23,078 nucleotides of DNA from Chara braunii. Its lineage: Eukaryota > Streptophyta > Charophyceae > Charales > Characeae. The position numbers were made by a program, and so were the translations under genes. Shown in pieces: positions 1-8,518 of this stretch (position 1 is its first letter; every line of letters begins with the position of its first letter). The stretch lies in NCBI GenBank assembly GCA_003427395.1, contig BFEA01000027.1, forward strand, positions 1,799,950-1,823,027, read 5' to 3'. The notes beneath the pieces were generated by a model. That model did not search any database. It was given only the letters and a program-made list of their open reading frames with translations, and was not told where the DNA came from.

Positions 1-69
<69 letters not shown>
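1..69. repeat. (GA)n microsatellite
   Basis: Uninterrupted AG dinucleotide repeat running from the left edge of the window, so its true length is unknown. It directly abuts the sequence that leads into dispersed repeat R1. The window contains three more tracts of the same motif. Confidence 0.98.
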
Positions 70-71
<2 letters not shown>

Positions 72-111
72 CGTGCCTTGCCGCATGGCAGTTGGATCGA
101 TAGAGTCCAAC

Positions 112-714
112 CTTCGCCTCTAGATATAGCAGCCTACTTGCCTCTTGGGCGGTGACTTCCAGGCCGCTCGGCCTCTCCAAGCAACCGGTACTTCCTTGGT
201 TTCGGAGGGAAACATCATTGCAGACCCTGATATTACCCGTACAGGCTCTAGACTCAGACTGGTTGGACTGGTACCGGCCTAGACCTACCCTACCGCTACT
301 GGACTCTAAAAATGCCAACTTTGTCTTTTTCTGCTCGGCCTCCAGTACCCCTCACGCCAACTGCAGTGGGGTGCAGTATCGGCCTACCGGCCTGCTTGAG
401 TGTTTTTCCCCTACCCCAAGGGCCTCAGGGCCGCTAGCTTCGCCACTTCAGTGTTTTTCCCTGCTACAACCCTCAATGCCATGGCCACAGGTAAGTACCG
501 CCCCTACGGGCCTACCAAACAAGCAAGTACCCTTGCGGGTCACACACGCACTCATACCGACAAGCACTCAGACAGGCATGCAGGTCACAAGCACACACCC
601 AGAGACAGACTTAGAAAACACAGCAGAATGAGGGAATCTCATCAAGGCATCCATTCCATCGGCAGAACTTCAGAAATCAGCAGTGTTCTCAGTCTGTGTT
701 TTGACGGGTCATTA
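112..714. repeat. Dispersed repeat R1, copy 1 (~600 bp)
   Basis: This stretch aligns along its length with 10658-11259 in the same orientation, at roughly 85-90% identity by eye with small indels. Shared landmarks include the segment around the tagatatagc start, a CCACAG/GTAAGT stretch (donor-like GTAAGT at 491-496), two internal copies of a TTGAGTGTTTTTCC-like motif (about 395-408 and 448-461), and a common right limit near CATTA. Indels shift the frame between copies: a 159-codon frame is open here but the equivalent frame is broken in copy 2, so I read it as non-coding. It could be part of a retroelement; no domain is visible. Copy 2 ends in poly-A and this copy does not. Confidence 0.85.
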
Positions 715-718
715 CATT

Positions 719-779
719 TATTTATTTTCTAAGATTGGACAAGTACTCTTTCGCTGAATCATTTGCAGACTGACAAGTA
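719..779. repeat. Short direct repeat R2, copy 1
   Basis: About 60 bp sharing the ordered blocks TTATTTTCTAAG, GTACTCTTTC, CTGAATC and ACTGACAAGT with 1768-1827 in the same orientation. The two copies flank the U6-like sequences and the 515 bp element between them, which suggests an older local duplication or an interrupted repeat. Confidence 0.7.
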
Positions 780-792
780 GATCATCCCACAA

Positions 793-809
793 CGGATGTC
801 CCGAAGGAC
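793..809 (-). pseudogene. U6 snRNA 5'-end fragment
   Basis: Read on the minus strand this is GTCCTTCGGGACATCCG, a perfect short hairpin followed by ACATCCG. It matches the 5' stem-loop of plant-type U6 with one base pair removed. Similarity stops there: the next minus-strand bases are TTGTGGGATGATC, not the U6 body. The same 5' end, with one change, starts the longer U6-like sequence at 987. A 17-base match is unlikely by chance but too short to be a gene. Confidence 0.5.
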
Positions 810-954
810 TGTTTTTACTAAGATGAGTGCAATTCCCACGCAAGTGGTGCTCCCCACCAATAGACTGAAGCCATCCCCTGGCCTGCTAGTGGTGTGTGTT
901 TGTACCACCTCCACTAGCACGGGCCGGTAGATGTTTTTGTTTTTCCTTTTTTTT

Positions 955-980
955 TAAGCACAAGTCCCACACATAAATAT
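955..980 (+). promoter_or_regulatory. USE/TATA-like sequence before U6-like copy
   Basis: TCCCACACA followed by TAAATAT lies just upstream of the U6-like sequence. Plant snRNA genes carry an upstream element (RTCCCACATCG) near -70 and a TATA box near -30. Here both are compressed: the TATA-like run ends only about 7 bases before the U6 5' end. Similar TCCCACA blocks within near-identical flanks (CAAGTAGATCMTCCCACA) occur at 773-790 and 1147-1165. The motif identity is suggestive but the spacing argues against a working promoter. Confidence 0.25.
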
Positions 981-986
981 GAAAAG

Positions 987-1077
987 GTCCTTCGGTACAT
1001 CCGTTAAAATTGGAACAATACAGAGAAGATTAGCTTGGCCCCTGCACAAGGATGACATTGATAAACCAAGAAATGGT
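987..1077 (+). ncRNA. U6 snRNA-like sequence (probable pseudogene)
   Basis: It aligns with plant-type U6 from the first G. Visible parts are the 5' hairpin GTCCTTCGGTACATCCG, AAAATTGGAAC, an intact ACAGAGA box (1020-1026) that pairs with the 5' splice site, an intact AGC triad (1032-1034), a GGCCCCTGCACAAGGATGAC internal stem-loop region, and a 3' part ending AAATGGT. U6 is the catalytic RNA of the spliceosome. Against function: the 5' stem has a mismatch, single changes fall in the internal stem-loop, and the 3' end runs into AGGAAGG and an 18-base G run instead of the T run needed to end RNA polymerase III transcription. I read it as a U6-derived pseudogene or retrocopy with a well-preserved core. 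Confidence 0.8.
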
Positions 1078-1082
1078 AGGAA

Positions 1083-1100
1083 GGGGGGGGGGGGGGGGGG
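1083..1100. repeat. Poly-G tract
   Basis: Eighteen consecutive G residues directly after the U6-like sequence. The tract is a G-quadruplex candidate and a likely source of sequencing length error. Confidence 0.95.
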
Positions 1101-1221
1101 AGGGGAACGTAAATATGGAAAGAACTTTAAAGAAGTTAAAAAAAAACAAGTAGATCCTCCCACACACAAACATGACAAGTTTTTCCCAAAAAAAAAAAAA
1201 AAAGGAAAAACATGAGAAGTT

Positions 1222-1229
1222 GAAAAGAG
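1222..1229. repeat. Target-site duplication, left
   Basis: GAAAAGAG, repeated exactly at 1745-1752. The next base (C) also matches at 1230 and 1753, so the duplication is 8 or 9 bp depending on where the element ends. Confidence 0.8.
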
Positions 1230-1744
1230 CTAAGCTGGGCCGTCGCCCGGTCAGGCATGTCCGGGCCAGCTGTGCCGGGGGGGATCGCCCAGCAAAACCA
1301 GGCGGGTCAAAAAAGAGGGAAGGATCTCCAAAAAAAAGAAACTGACTTCAGGCCGGGACTGGGCTCGGCCTGAACAGTCAGAATCCGGCCTTACCTTCCA
1401 TTTCGGTGGTGGGTCACCCAGGAGTGTTTGAGGGGTATAAGTTACTGTAAACAGTGACTAGAGGGGTTTAAAAGGGTGTATCTTACCTCATTTCTCCTCA
1501 TTTATTTTTTATCCTAAAATTAATGTTGAATTTCGAGGAGACCCTCAGCCAAAAGTTGCTTGTACTGCAATTTTATACAACATTTTTTTTCCCAGATTTT
1601 TTTGAATGTTCTGAATTTTTTTTTTTTTTTAATATTATGCACTGGGGCTTCCCGGGACCCTGCCCGGCCACTGCCCGGCCCGGGCCGCCTGGGAGGGTAC
1701 CCAGGCGACCTTCCCCCAGCCGGGCCGCCTGAGGACCAGCCTAG
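1230..1744. mobile_element. 515 bp non-autonomous DNA transposon (MITE), copy 1
   Basis: The left end reads CTAAGCTGGGCCGTCGCCCGG. The right end, reverse complemented, reads CTAGGCTGG followed by GC-rich sequence with GGCGGCCCGG, giving imperfect terminal inverted repeats. Perfect GAAAAGAG(C) duplications flank both ends. An 8-bp duplication fits the hAT superfamily and 9 bp would fit Mutator; the ends alone do not settle this. There is no transposase frame, so it would depend on enzyme from elsewhere. The left two-thirds (to about 1568) recurs at 22546-22872. The interior is AT-rich, with GC-rich ends. Confidence 0.8.
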
Positions 1745-1752
1745 GAAAAGAG
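1745..1752. repeat. Target-site duplication, right
   Basis: GAAAAGAG, identical to 1222-1229. It marks the right boundary of the 515 bp element. Confidence 0.8.
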
Positions 1753-1767
1753 CTGTTTTTTTACTTC

Positions 1768-1827
1768 ATTATTTTCTAAGGTGAGGACATGTACTCTTTC
1801 ACTGAATCTTTGGCTCACTGACAAGTG
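1768..1827. repeat. Short direct repeat R2, copy 2
   Basis: Second copy of the block at 719-779, sharing TTATTTTCTAAG, GTACTCTTTC, CTGAATC and ACTGACAAGT in the same order. It starts shortly after the right target-site duplication of the 515 bp element. Confidence 0.7.
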
Positions 1828-1828
1828 C

Positions 1829-3542
1829 ACGACGACAGGGATACTGTCATCTGAACTTGTCTCCCTCCCACTCTTTCTCATTTGCCACGAGACACGCATG
1901 CCGACACAATGTGTCCGAGACAGCGTCCAAGTTTGCGAAGACTGACATGAGGAAAAGCCTGTCAAGAGAGCAGTAGTGAGGAGACAAAGGAGTAAATTTG
2001 CAGCACACTCCCAAGATAAGAAGAGCGAAAAACATTAGGTAGGTGGTCATGCAAGCCACGCAGGAATGGATACGGGCAATAGCATGGGATCGATGAATAC
2101 ACACAGGCCAGGAAGAGTCGTTATCTTCGGATTCCATGATGCGAAGTTCGCTTTGCAATATTGCTGTACCTGTGGAACATGAAAGATTTCATCCTGCAAG
2201 TTGCAACCACAATACAATTCAGGTTCAAAACCAGTGATTACTGCCATATATACATGCATGTGCGTCGTCTTGACTTTGTCCCAGACACAGCATCGGAAAA
2301 CAGCATCAGAACACAGCATCGCAGCACTCTTTCGAATTTCTAGCAACCAGAATAACCGAGTGCTGACTCGACAGTGCCCAGCCTATGTTCTCGTGCAGTT
2401 GTGAATGAGGAAAGCTGTCAAGACCAGGCTGCCATAACAGAGTGCTGGTATAACACTGATGAAATGAACAGTTTCAAACACGCAAGCCTACGGCAAAGGA
2501 TACAATGATGCATCATTGAGCTCATCACCGGTGACGGAGAATGCTACCAGCTGTAAACCACAGCTTAACCACCCCCACAACCGTGCTGCCAGTGTCCCGC
2601 ACAATCTAACAAAGTGGCATAGCGGGTGATGACGCATTGCAAATGTATAGAGGGTCTCAGGGTAAGAGAAAACAAAGTTGTGAAGGCAATGCAGGGGAGC
2701 CACCAAGCAGAAAGGCATCAACTTAAGCAAATGGCAATGGCTAATTAGTAAGTACTACTTTTGTAATTAGTAGGTACTAGTTATGTCATTTGCTATCATC
2801 CTCGACGTACATTTGTTTTGAGCCATTGCGGCCACTGCTCTTAATAGGATGGAAGCAATGCTGCAAAAGAGAAGATTGGTGGATGAAAAGATGGAGTCCT
2901 TTTTCACGTTATGCCAGTTGCTATCATCTCCTTCTCATAACCACCTGCCTCCACTATCATCTATTGCCATTCACGGCCTATACACACTCGTTTGCACCAC
3001 CCATCAGTCTATTTTTTCGTTCTGTGACAGCACTCATGTTCAGCAGCCCGCAATGACTCCATGCCCTGCACCAGGCCAAAACCCACACCTGACCTGTGCA
3101 CAGAGGCCTTGTGCTGTACGCCTGACCTGGCCTGCAGGAGTGCTGCATGCTGTTTTGCAGGATTGCAATGGCGGATCATACCACTCCATAGAGATCTTAA
3201 CATCGCCAACCAGCTGATGACATTTTAATTTCGCATGTTGATTAATGGAGGAGGGATGGCAATGCATTAACTATTAACTAAGAAGGGCAGACAATGCATT
3301 AACTCTGCCCTGCCATGTGTCAATTTATGACGTAATAATACGGTAATATACATGTCATCTTGCAGAAATCCAGTATACAACGCTAGCTGTCCCAGCCTAG
3401 CTGTACCTACCCAAGCAATAGCTAAGCAGCACCTGATCTACTGTCGTGCATACCAAGGGCTCAGCCCCACATGGGTCTAATCATGCAAACGTGCATGAGA
3501 AAGAGCTTGTGTGCCAGACGGGGAAGGGGTGGAGCGACACAC

Positions 3543-3544
<2 letters not shown>
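1829..3544. other. Non-genic stretch, unrecognised
   Basis: I see no gene here. Open frames are under about 125 codons on both strands and none resembles a known protein. Local structure is limited to a duplicated TAATTAGTARGTACTA (2742-2757 and 2764-2779, 22 bp apart) and a duplicated AATGCATTAACT (3261-3272 and 3293-3304, 32 bp apart). Composition is otherwise unremarkable. Confidence 0.6.

Positions 3545-3625
<81 letters not shown>
3545..3625. repeat. (GA)n microsatellite
   Basis: About 40 uninterrupted GA units. The Arg-Glu and Leu-Ser polypeptide frames across it are artefacts of the repeat. Confidence 0.98.
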
Positions 3626-3626
<1 letters not shown>

Positions 3627-3933
3627 ACCACGCGAGTGTCCCATACCTGTATAGAGTCTGTGTTTTCACGTGGTTTCATGTGTTTTCAATTTGCCCGTGC
3701 TATTTTGGAAAAATGAGTTGTTTGTCCCTTTTTACTGTCCCCAAAAAGGTTTTGACCAAAAGCGAGTAGGCCTTAAAAAAAGAGACAACGCAGGGTATCA
3801 GAACCTTCCGGTCACTCTGCACCGTACCTGGAAAGTGCCAGAGTATGGTTGCACTGCCCCACGGAAAGTTCTATCTGGGCCAGTTCCCGCAAAGAGGTCA
3901 GGCCCAGAGGCTGACCGACTGCCTGGCCAACAA

Positions 3934-3940
3934 TATATAA
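3934..3940 (+). promoter_or_regulatory. TATA-box-like sequence
   Basis: TATATAA in a GC-richer setting (CAATATATAAGGCC). About 60 bases downstream is an imperfect direct repeat (3999-4022 and 4030-4057, sharing CTGAAGAA and TTGCACT), and a GGAGGTGAGA donor-like motif follows near 4114-4123. This layout could be an RNA polymerase II promoter and leader, or part of a retroelement, but no coding frame follows. Confidence 0.25.
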
Positions 3941-3998
3941 GGCCAGCCAGTCCAGTCAAAGACACAGTAGTTGATGCCTCCAGGCTGTCTCAACTCTG

Positions 3999-4057
3999 AC
4001 TGAAGAAAGTCTCGCTTGCACTCCCCGACCGCTGAAGAAGACTCGTGAACTTGCACT
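3999..4057. repeat. Imperfect short tandem repeat
   Basis: Two ~25 bp units share CTGAAGAA, a CTCG block and TTGCACT. They lie downstream of the TATA-like sequence; their role is unknown. Confidence 0.5.
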
Positions 4058-4307
4058 GGCCTGCAGCTACAGGCACCAGGCTATGGCAGTCTCTGGTTGT
4101 TGACCTCTCGGTGGAGGTGAGACCATGTTCACTGCTGGATAATGATGATACTTGTAAAAGGCGTAAAAGAGGTTGGAGGGAGAAAGTAGAGTCGGACTGA
4201 TCTATGTCTGCATTCGGCAGTGACTTGAGTGTGTGGTGATTTGAGTTGTTCTGGGCAGTTGTGGGTATAAGTGTGATATGACAGGATGGCACAAGGTACA
4301 TCAGATC

Positions 4308-4310
<3 letters not shown>

Positions 4311-4402
<92 letters not shown>

Positions 4403-4403
4403 N

Positions 4404-4485
<82 letters not shown>
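4311..4485. repeat. Compound (AC)n(AG)n microsatellite with one ambiguous base
   Basis: AC repeat from 4311 to 4346, switching to AG from 4347 to 4485. A single N at 4403 interrupts the AG tract, so its length in the assembly is uncertain. Both strands read only as low-complexity peptides. Confidence 0.97.
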
Positions 4486-4487
<2 letters not shown>

Positions 4488-4505
4488 TGAGATGTTGGCC
4501 TGCCC

Positions 4506-4654
4506 TTAAACCGCCAGTACACGGCCCCAGCCTTGCTGAAAAGAAAACTCGTCGCCTACGAAATCTTTGGAGGGCCAGCGCCGTAGATAAATTGAATCGG
4601 CGGTGGGCTCCGAAAAGGGCCCGCTGCCGATAGCTGGATGTACTCGTGGTTTAA
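4506..4654. mobile_element. TTAA-flanked MITE, subfamily A (149 bp)
   Basis: The left end is TTAAACCGCCAGTACA and the right end is TGTACTCGTGGTTTAA, an inverted repeat of about 16 bp with few mismatches. TTAA at both tips suggests a TTAA target duplication, as in piggyBac-type elements, though TTAA could also be part of the inverted repeat. The left interior (CGGCCCCAGCCTTGC, then CTCGTCGCC) matches the element starting at 9489 and partly that at 19022. No coding capacity. Confidence 0.75.
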
Positions 4655-5127
4655 GGCAAACTTGAGAATCGAAATCCAGGCAATCTGAAAATTTTTGGGG
4701 ATCCGGGCTACCAGAACAGAATGGTTGGCGGAGCCAGCCCAAAAGAACAAAAAGTGCACCACTGGTCGTTTTGAAAAGCTCCTCATGCAGCGCGGATCCG
4801 CTACGGCACAAAGACGCCCAGATGTACTGGTTATTTGACAGGAGGGAGAAAAAGAAGGGTCCTTTTGCCGCCAGAATGTTTTTTGCCATGCAGAGCTTTT
4901 TGTTTTGTTTTCCTTTTTTCATTTTTTTTGGAGCAATCCGCAACCATTGCCAATCAATCTCTGTCCCTGATTTTTTTCATATTTTTTTGTTAGACATTCT
5001 CAGCAGGCAAAATTGCCATGGTCAGCGCACTCAACATTTTGCGAAAAGTTGTTGACTCCATGCACCCAAGCTTACTGAGCCACCCCCTAGCCAGCCATGG
5101 GTGCTGGCTTGCAAAGTTGCAAATTAT
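4655..5127. other. Non-genic stretch, unrecognised
   Basis: No credible gene. It holds a GCGGATCCGC palindrome near 4791 and T-rich runs at about 4880-4990. Frames are short and low in complexity. Confidence 0.55.
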
Positions 5128-5395
5128 GTGTGTTAGATTTTCCCCACAACAGCCCCTGTTCCACCCAGATTAGTACAAGCATCCAAAATCAAAGCAACTT
5201 TATCTCTATTGCAGACAGTGAAGCACATTTGAGATGAGCCAATCCAACAATGAAAAAACAGTTTTACCTCTATAGCAAGCAACACGGCGCGCACTAGATG
5301 AATTATTTCCCTTTCTTAAGTATCTTTACTTCAGTTTTCTTTGGGGTACTCCTTTTATTTGTTATTGCAGATCCCTTTTTACTATGCCTCTCCCA
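5128..5395. repeat. Large duplication, part A copy 1
   Basis: It contains CCACAACAGCCCC followed by TTCCACCCAGA (5144-5169), AGCAAGCAACA, and a CTTTGGGGTACTCC block. The same blocks recur in order at 6073-6275. With the adjoining part B it forms the first half of an A-B-A'-B' arrangement. Confidence 0.6.
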
Positions 5396-6064
5396 TACAA
5401 GGAAGGCCACGTTGATTGTGGCTGAGCGCCAGCTGCCCACATCCCCGTCTGCCTTGACAGCAAACTTGCACGTTATAATAGGAGGCAGATCAAAGGGGGC
5501 TTAGGGAGGTACATTCCTATACATTTTTCTTCAGATCCTCAGCTTATTTTTTGTCTGTTCTCTTAATGATGCTCGTCCGTATGCTTTTATTAGTAGCACA
5601 TACATAAGGGGAGGGAGGAAGTACAGGGTAGGAGGTGGAATTCTATATGGAGCGAGAGGCGGGAGAGAGAGGGTTGAAGGGGGGGAGTGGAGTGGCAAAG
5701 ACCAGAACAGGGGGATGCCAAACTTCAGAGAGTTCTCAATACTCACCGCTGGAGCAGACTACTCTAGAATGACACGAGAGGTCAGTCGGTGTTTGGGTTG
5801 CAGGAGATTTTGAGTTGAGGAGCAGCCGTCGCCTATGGTAAGTGGCCAACCCTACAGACCGGACAGGACTGGTTCGGGTCTGGACTGTGGAAGCACCACA
5901 TCCAATTCTCGCAGTTGCAGTTGCTGCATCAAATGACACGGAGTAGACAGATGTCAAAGACTATGTGGCTCCTACATGCTAGGAACACAGGCACACCGAC
6001 CGCAATTGTATAGGCACTGCTGTTCCAACCCCTGTCTACAAATTGGACGTGACATGTCAGGGTG
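5396..6064. repeat. Large duplication, part B copy 1
   Basis: Aligns with 6786-7575 in the same orientation at roughly 80-85% identity by eye. Shared blocks include CACGTTGAT, TTGCACGTTATAA, CAGATCCTCAGCTTAT, CTGTTCTCTTAA, GACTACTCTAGAATG, CTACAGACCGGACAGGAC, GTGGCTCCTACATGCTAGGA and the right limit TGACATGTCAGGGTGC. On the minus strand both copies keep a perfect GGTGAGT donor-like motif (plus-strand ACTCACC, here 5741-5747). Reading frames are not conserved, so I do not call a gene. This copy is the more decayed in the minus-strand cysteine-rich frame seen in copy 2. Confidence 0.8.
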
Positions 6065-6072
6065 CCGCACAT

Positions 6073-6275
6073 TGTGTGTGTGTGTGTGTTTTGAATTTCC
6101 ACAACAACAGCCCCTATTCCACCCAGACAAGCAGATTCGAGTTGAGCCAGCCCAACAACTAAAGAATCTCATCTCTTTAGCAAGCAACATGAATCATAAT
6201 AGAACCGTTTAGAACTGTGTTCACCTTGGGTTTCTTCGGGGCAACAGCTCCTCTTTTACTATTCCTTGCATGTGA
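6073..6275. repeat. Large duplication, part A copy 2, with (TG)n
   Basis: A (TG)n run (6073-6089) is followed by ACAACAGCCCC and TTCCACCCAGA (about 6104-6127), AGCAAGCAACA and CTTCGGGGC. This parallels 5128-5395. The same CCACAACAGCCCC/TTCCACCCAGA block recurs alone at 15359-15385, also next to TG/CA-rich sequence. Confidence 0.6.
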
Positions 6276-6785
6276 CGGGGCTGAGGCAGAGCAGCGAGGT
6301 CGGGGAAGAGGGAGGGAGGGAGTGAGAGCACACACACACACACTCACTCAACTCGACACGGACTCGACACGACTCGACGGACACGAACACAAAGTGGCAA
6401 AGTCACAAGCTTGGTTCCGTACACAATGTCGCAGCAAGTCACACTGAAGCACAAGCACTGAGGCTGAAAACTGAGTCCCCGAACTCATCTTGAGTCCGGT
6501 CTTAAGTACTGGACTCAAGTTGAGTCCGAGGGCAAAAGTGCAATTGCCTCGGGGCTGAACTGAAAATCGAAGGTCTGAGCCTGGGCGTCAGAATGCCAGA
6601 TGGCGCCAAGTACGAAATCCGAAAGTGGCAGAGGCGGGATTTGAGAGCGGGCGCCAACTGCAGAGGGCACCAACAGTCAGGAACTGGAGATCAGAGACTC
6701 CCAAAAAAAAAATAGAATAGCAGCCTGGCGGGTGGTAACCAGCGGACCAGGGATCGAACCCTGGCTGGGTCCGTAACATTGCACG
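6276..6785. other. Insert between duplicated parts A' and B'
   Basis: About 500 bp absent from the first A-B junction. It holds a purine-rich tract, (CA)n at 6329-6343, a short ACTCGACACG tandem at about 6350-6382, and an inverted pair CTTGAGTCC (6489-6497)/GGACTCAAG (6511-6519). It ends with a minus-strand tRNA-like T-arm preceding a ten-base T run on that strand. Confidence 0.5.
6702..6785 (-). mobile_element. tRNA-like sequence, SINE candidate
   Basis: On the minus strand a perfect B box GGTTCGATCC (6760-6751) sits in a T-arm with stem CCAGG/CCTGG. A run of ten T follows about 40 bases downstream (6711-6702), as in an RNA polymerase III transcript. The upstream side joins sequence of duplication part B', and no matching acceptor stem or clear A box is visible. 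It is therefore not a tRNA gene; a tRNA-derived SINE fragment fits best. Confidence 0.45.
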
Positions 6786-7575
6786 TACAAGGCTGCCCAC
6801 GTTGATGGCGGCTTAGTGGCAGCTTCCCACATCCCCTTGTGCCTTAACAGCCTACTTGCACGTTATAACAGGAGGCAGAGTAAAGGGGAAGGTATGCTCC
6901 TGTGCATTTCACTTCAGATCTTCATACTCCTGTTTCATTTCGCTTCAGATCTTCAGCTTATACTTAGTCTTTGTGTCTGTCGTTCGACTTCATACTCCTG
7001 TTCAATTCATTTCAGATCCTCAGCTTATACTTTGTCTGTTCTCTTAACGATGCTCGTTCGTATGTATTTGCTAGTAGCACATAAGGGGAAAGTGGAGGGA
7101 AAGGGACAGAAGGCGGAGTTCCATAGGAGTGTGGGGTAGGGGGAAGTGGAGTGCAAAGGGCAGGAGAGAGATATGTGAAGGGTAGGACAGAGTATGACAT
7201 GCAAAGGGCAGGGGAAAGGTATATGACGAACTTCACAGAATCCTAAATACTCACCGCTAGAACAGACTACTCTAGAATGGCACATGAGGTCAGTTAGTGT
7301 TTGGGTGGCACAAGATTTTCAGTTGAGGAGCAGCTATTGCCTATGATAAGTGGCCACCCCTACAGACCGGACAGGACCGGTTCGGGTGTTGACTGTGGAA
7401 GCACTGCATCCAATTTTCGCAGTCGCAGTTGCTGCATCGAATGGCGCGGCGCAGACAGATATCACGGACTACGTGGCTCCTACATGCTAGGAACACGGAG
7501 GCACGTCGACCGCAATTATAGAGGCATTGTCGTTCCAGCCCCTGTCTACAAATTGGACATGACATGTCAGGGTGC
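6786..7575. repeat. Large duplication, part B copy 2
   Basis: Second copy of the block at 5396-6064, extended by about 120 bp through local expansion at 6900-7020, where CACTTCAGATCTTCATACTCCTG-like segments repeat. The minus-strand donor-like GGTGAGT (plus ACTCACC, 7249-7255) and flanking GACTACTCTAGAATG are conserved. An 80-codon minus frame at 7341-7583 is rich in paired cysteines, but the equivalent frame in copy 1 has stops. Confidence 0.8.
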
Positions 7576-8179
7576 ATGAGCACAGTACTGACTGTCGTTG
7601 TGTGTATGAAAGCAGAAATGTGTGTGTGCGCACTTGTTTTGTTTCAAAAGGGCACAGCATCTTCGAACTGACCCGCCTCAGAAGAATTCAGCATCATTTT
7701 TAGAAATTTCTTACCCATCTGATTCCATTGGGATTTGAATTTCAAACTCAGGTCTGTGTTTCAACTTTCAACAGTTCATTAGCGTACCGACTGAACAGGC
7801 CAGCTGGTAAGTTGCACATTGTTGAGGCATGCGCAGCAGTGGCAGTTTTTTATGCACCCTCCATCCCCCACCGCGGAGAGAAGACAATGGTGGAAAAAAA
7901 AAAAAAAAAAAAAGAAGAAGAAGATTTTCAGTTTTTCACTATAAGGTCCTCATCCACTCATAACTTTCAAATCCATCATCCTAAGCCATGGGATGCATCA
8001 AACATATTAATTACTAGACTACTAGTCAGATACCAAGAACTGCAAAAGTCGAGATAACAACAGGAGAGAGGACCCTCTTGTTGATCTTCTTCTCTTCTTG
8101 GTGGCTGTCAATTACACAAGTACACAAGAAGCAGCCCACTACTTTTTTTCCGTCAAACTTCTTGTTTTTTTTTTTAAAT
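7576..8179. other. Non-genic stretch with A-rich tract
   Basis: No gene recognised. It includes a poly-A/GAA tract (about 7895-7924), a T run (8163-8175) and otherwise AT-rich sequence leading to the minus-strand U6-like sequence. Confidence 0.55.
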
Positions 8180-8278
8180 AAAAAAGGACCATTCCTCAAT
8201 TTATGCATGTCATCCTTGCGCAGGCGCCATGCTAATGTCCTCTACAGCGTTCACATGTTGACGGATGTCATAAAGGAC
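8180..8278 (-). ncRNA. U6 snRNA-like sequence (probable pseudogene)
   Basis: On the minus strand it starts GTCCTTTATGACATCCG and contains ATTAGCATGG, CTGCGCAAGGATGACA and a 3' part ending GAGGAATGGTCC. Six T residues then match an RNA polymerase III terminator (8185-8180). Length and end match plant-type U6. The key ACAGAGA box is changed to GTAGAGG, the 5' hairpin loop is lost, and AAAATTGG is degraded, so catalytic function is unlikely. The 3' half is better preserved than in the copy at 987, which keeps the core but lacks a terminator. Most likely a decayed gene-like copy. Confidence 0.8.
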
Positions 8279-8299
8279 ACTGTGAAGTTCTTTCTATCC

Positions 8300-8306
8300 A
8301 TTTAAA
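8300..8306 (-). promoter_or_regulatory. TATA-like box upstream of U6-like sequence
   Basis: Minus-strand TTTAAAT lies 22-28 bases upstream of the U6-like 5' end, about where plant U6 genes carry their TATA box. No RTCCCACATCG-type upstream element is visible behind it. An ATGCAAAT octamer occurs at 8318-8325 on the plus strand, probably by chance in AT-rich DNA. Confidence 0.35.
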
Positions 8307-8406
8307 TGATGGGGGAAATGCAAATATGGAAGTCTATGTATCTGATCAATAGGAAGGCCGTGGACGTCAGTTTTCGCAGTGTACAGAGTTATCATCGGGA
8401 ATATCA

Positions 8407-8428
8407 GGAATGCATGTTCCTGCATTCC
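8407..8428. repeat. Short inverted repeat
   Basis: GGAATGCA (8407-8414) and TGCATTCC (8421-8428) are perfectly complementary around a 6-base loop. No function assigned. Confidence 0.6.
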
Positions 8429-8518
8429 CAGCCAGATTCAGTCACACATATGGTCTCGTTGTGAGAGTTGCACCTAGCTCAGATCCTTTCGTTACAAGAA
8501 AATGGCACTTTCCTAAAA

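Noticed and set aside
152-631. 159-codon frame inside R1 copy 1
   Set aside because: Not maintained in R1 copy 2, where indels move the reading frame.
3545-3625. Arg-Glu / Ser-Leu repeat proteins encoded across GA tracts
   Set aside because: Direct consequence of a dinucleotide repeat read in any frame.
3934-4123. A gene starting at the TATATAA box
   Set aside because: No open frame, conserved exon or poly-A signal arrangement follows; kept only as a low-confidence regulatory feature.
6702-6785. A functional tRNA gene on the minus strand
   Set aside because: The T-arm is perfect but no complementary acceptor stem or D-arm can be formed, and the upstream side belongs to a duplicated repeat.
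7341-7583. Minus-strand 80-codon cysteine-rich frame with several CxxC-type pairs, resembling a zinc-binding domain
   Set aside because: The duplicated copy at about 5836-6064 has stops and lost cysteines in the same frame, and the spacing fits no zinc-finger family I know.
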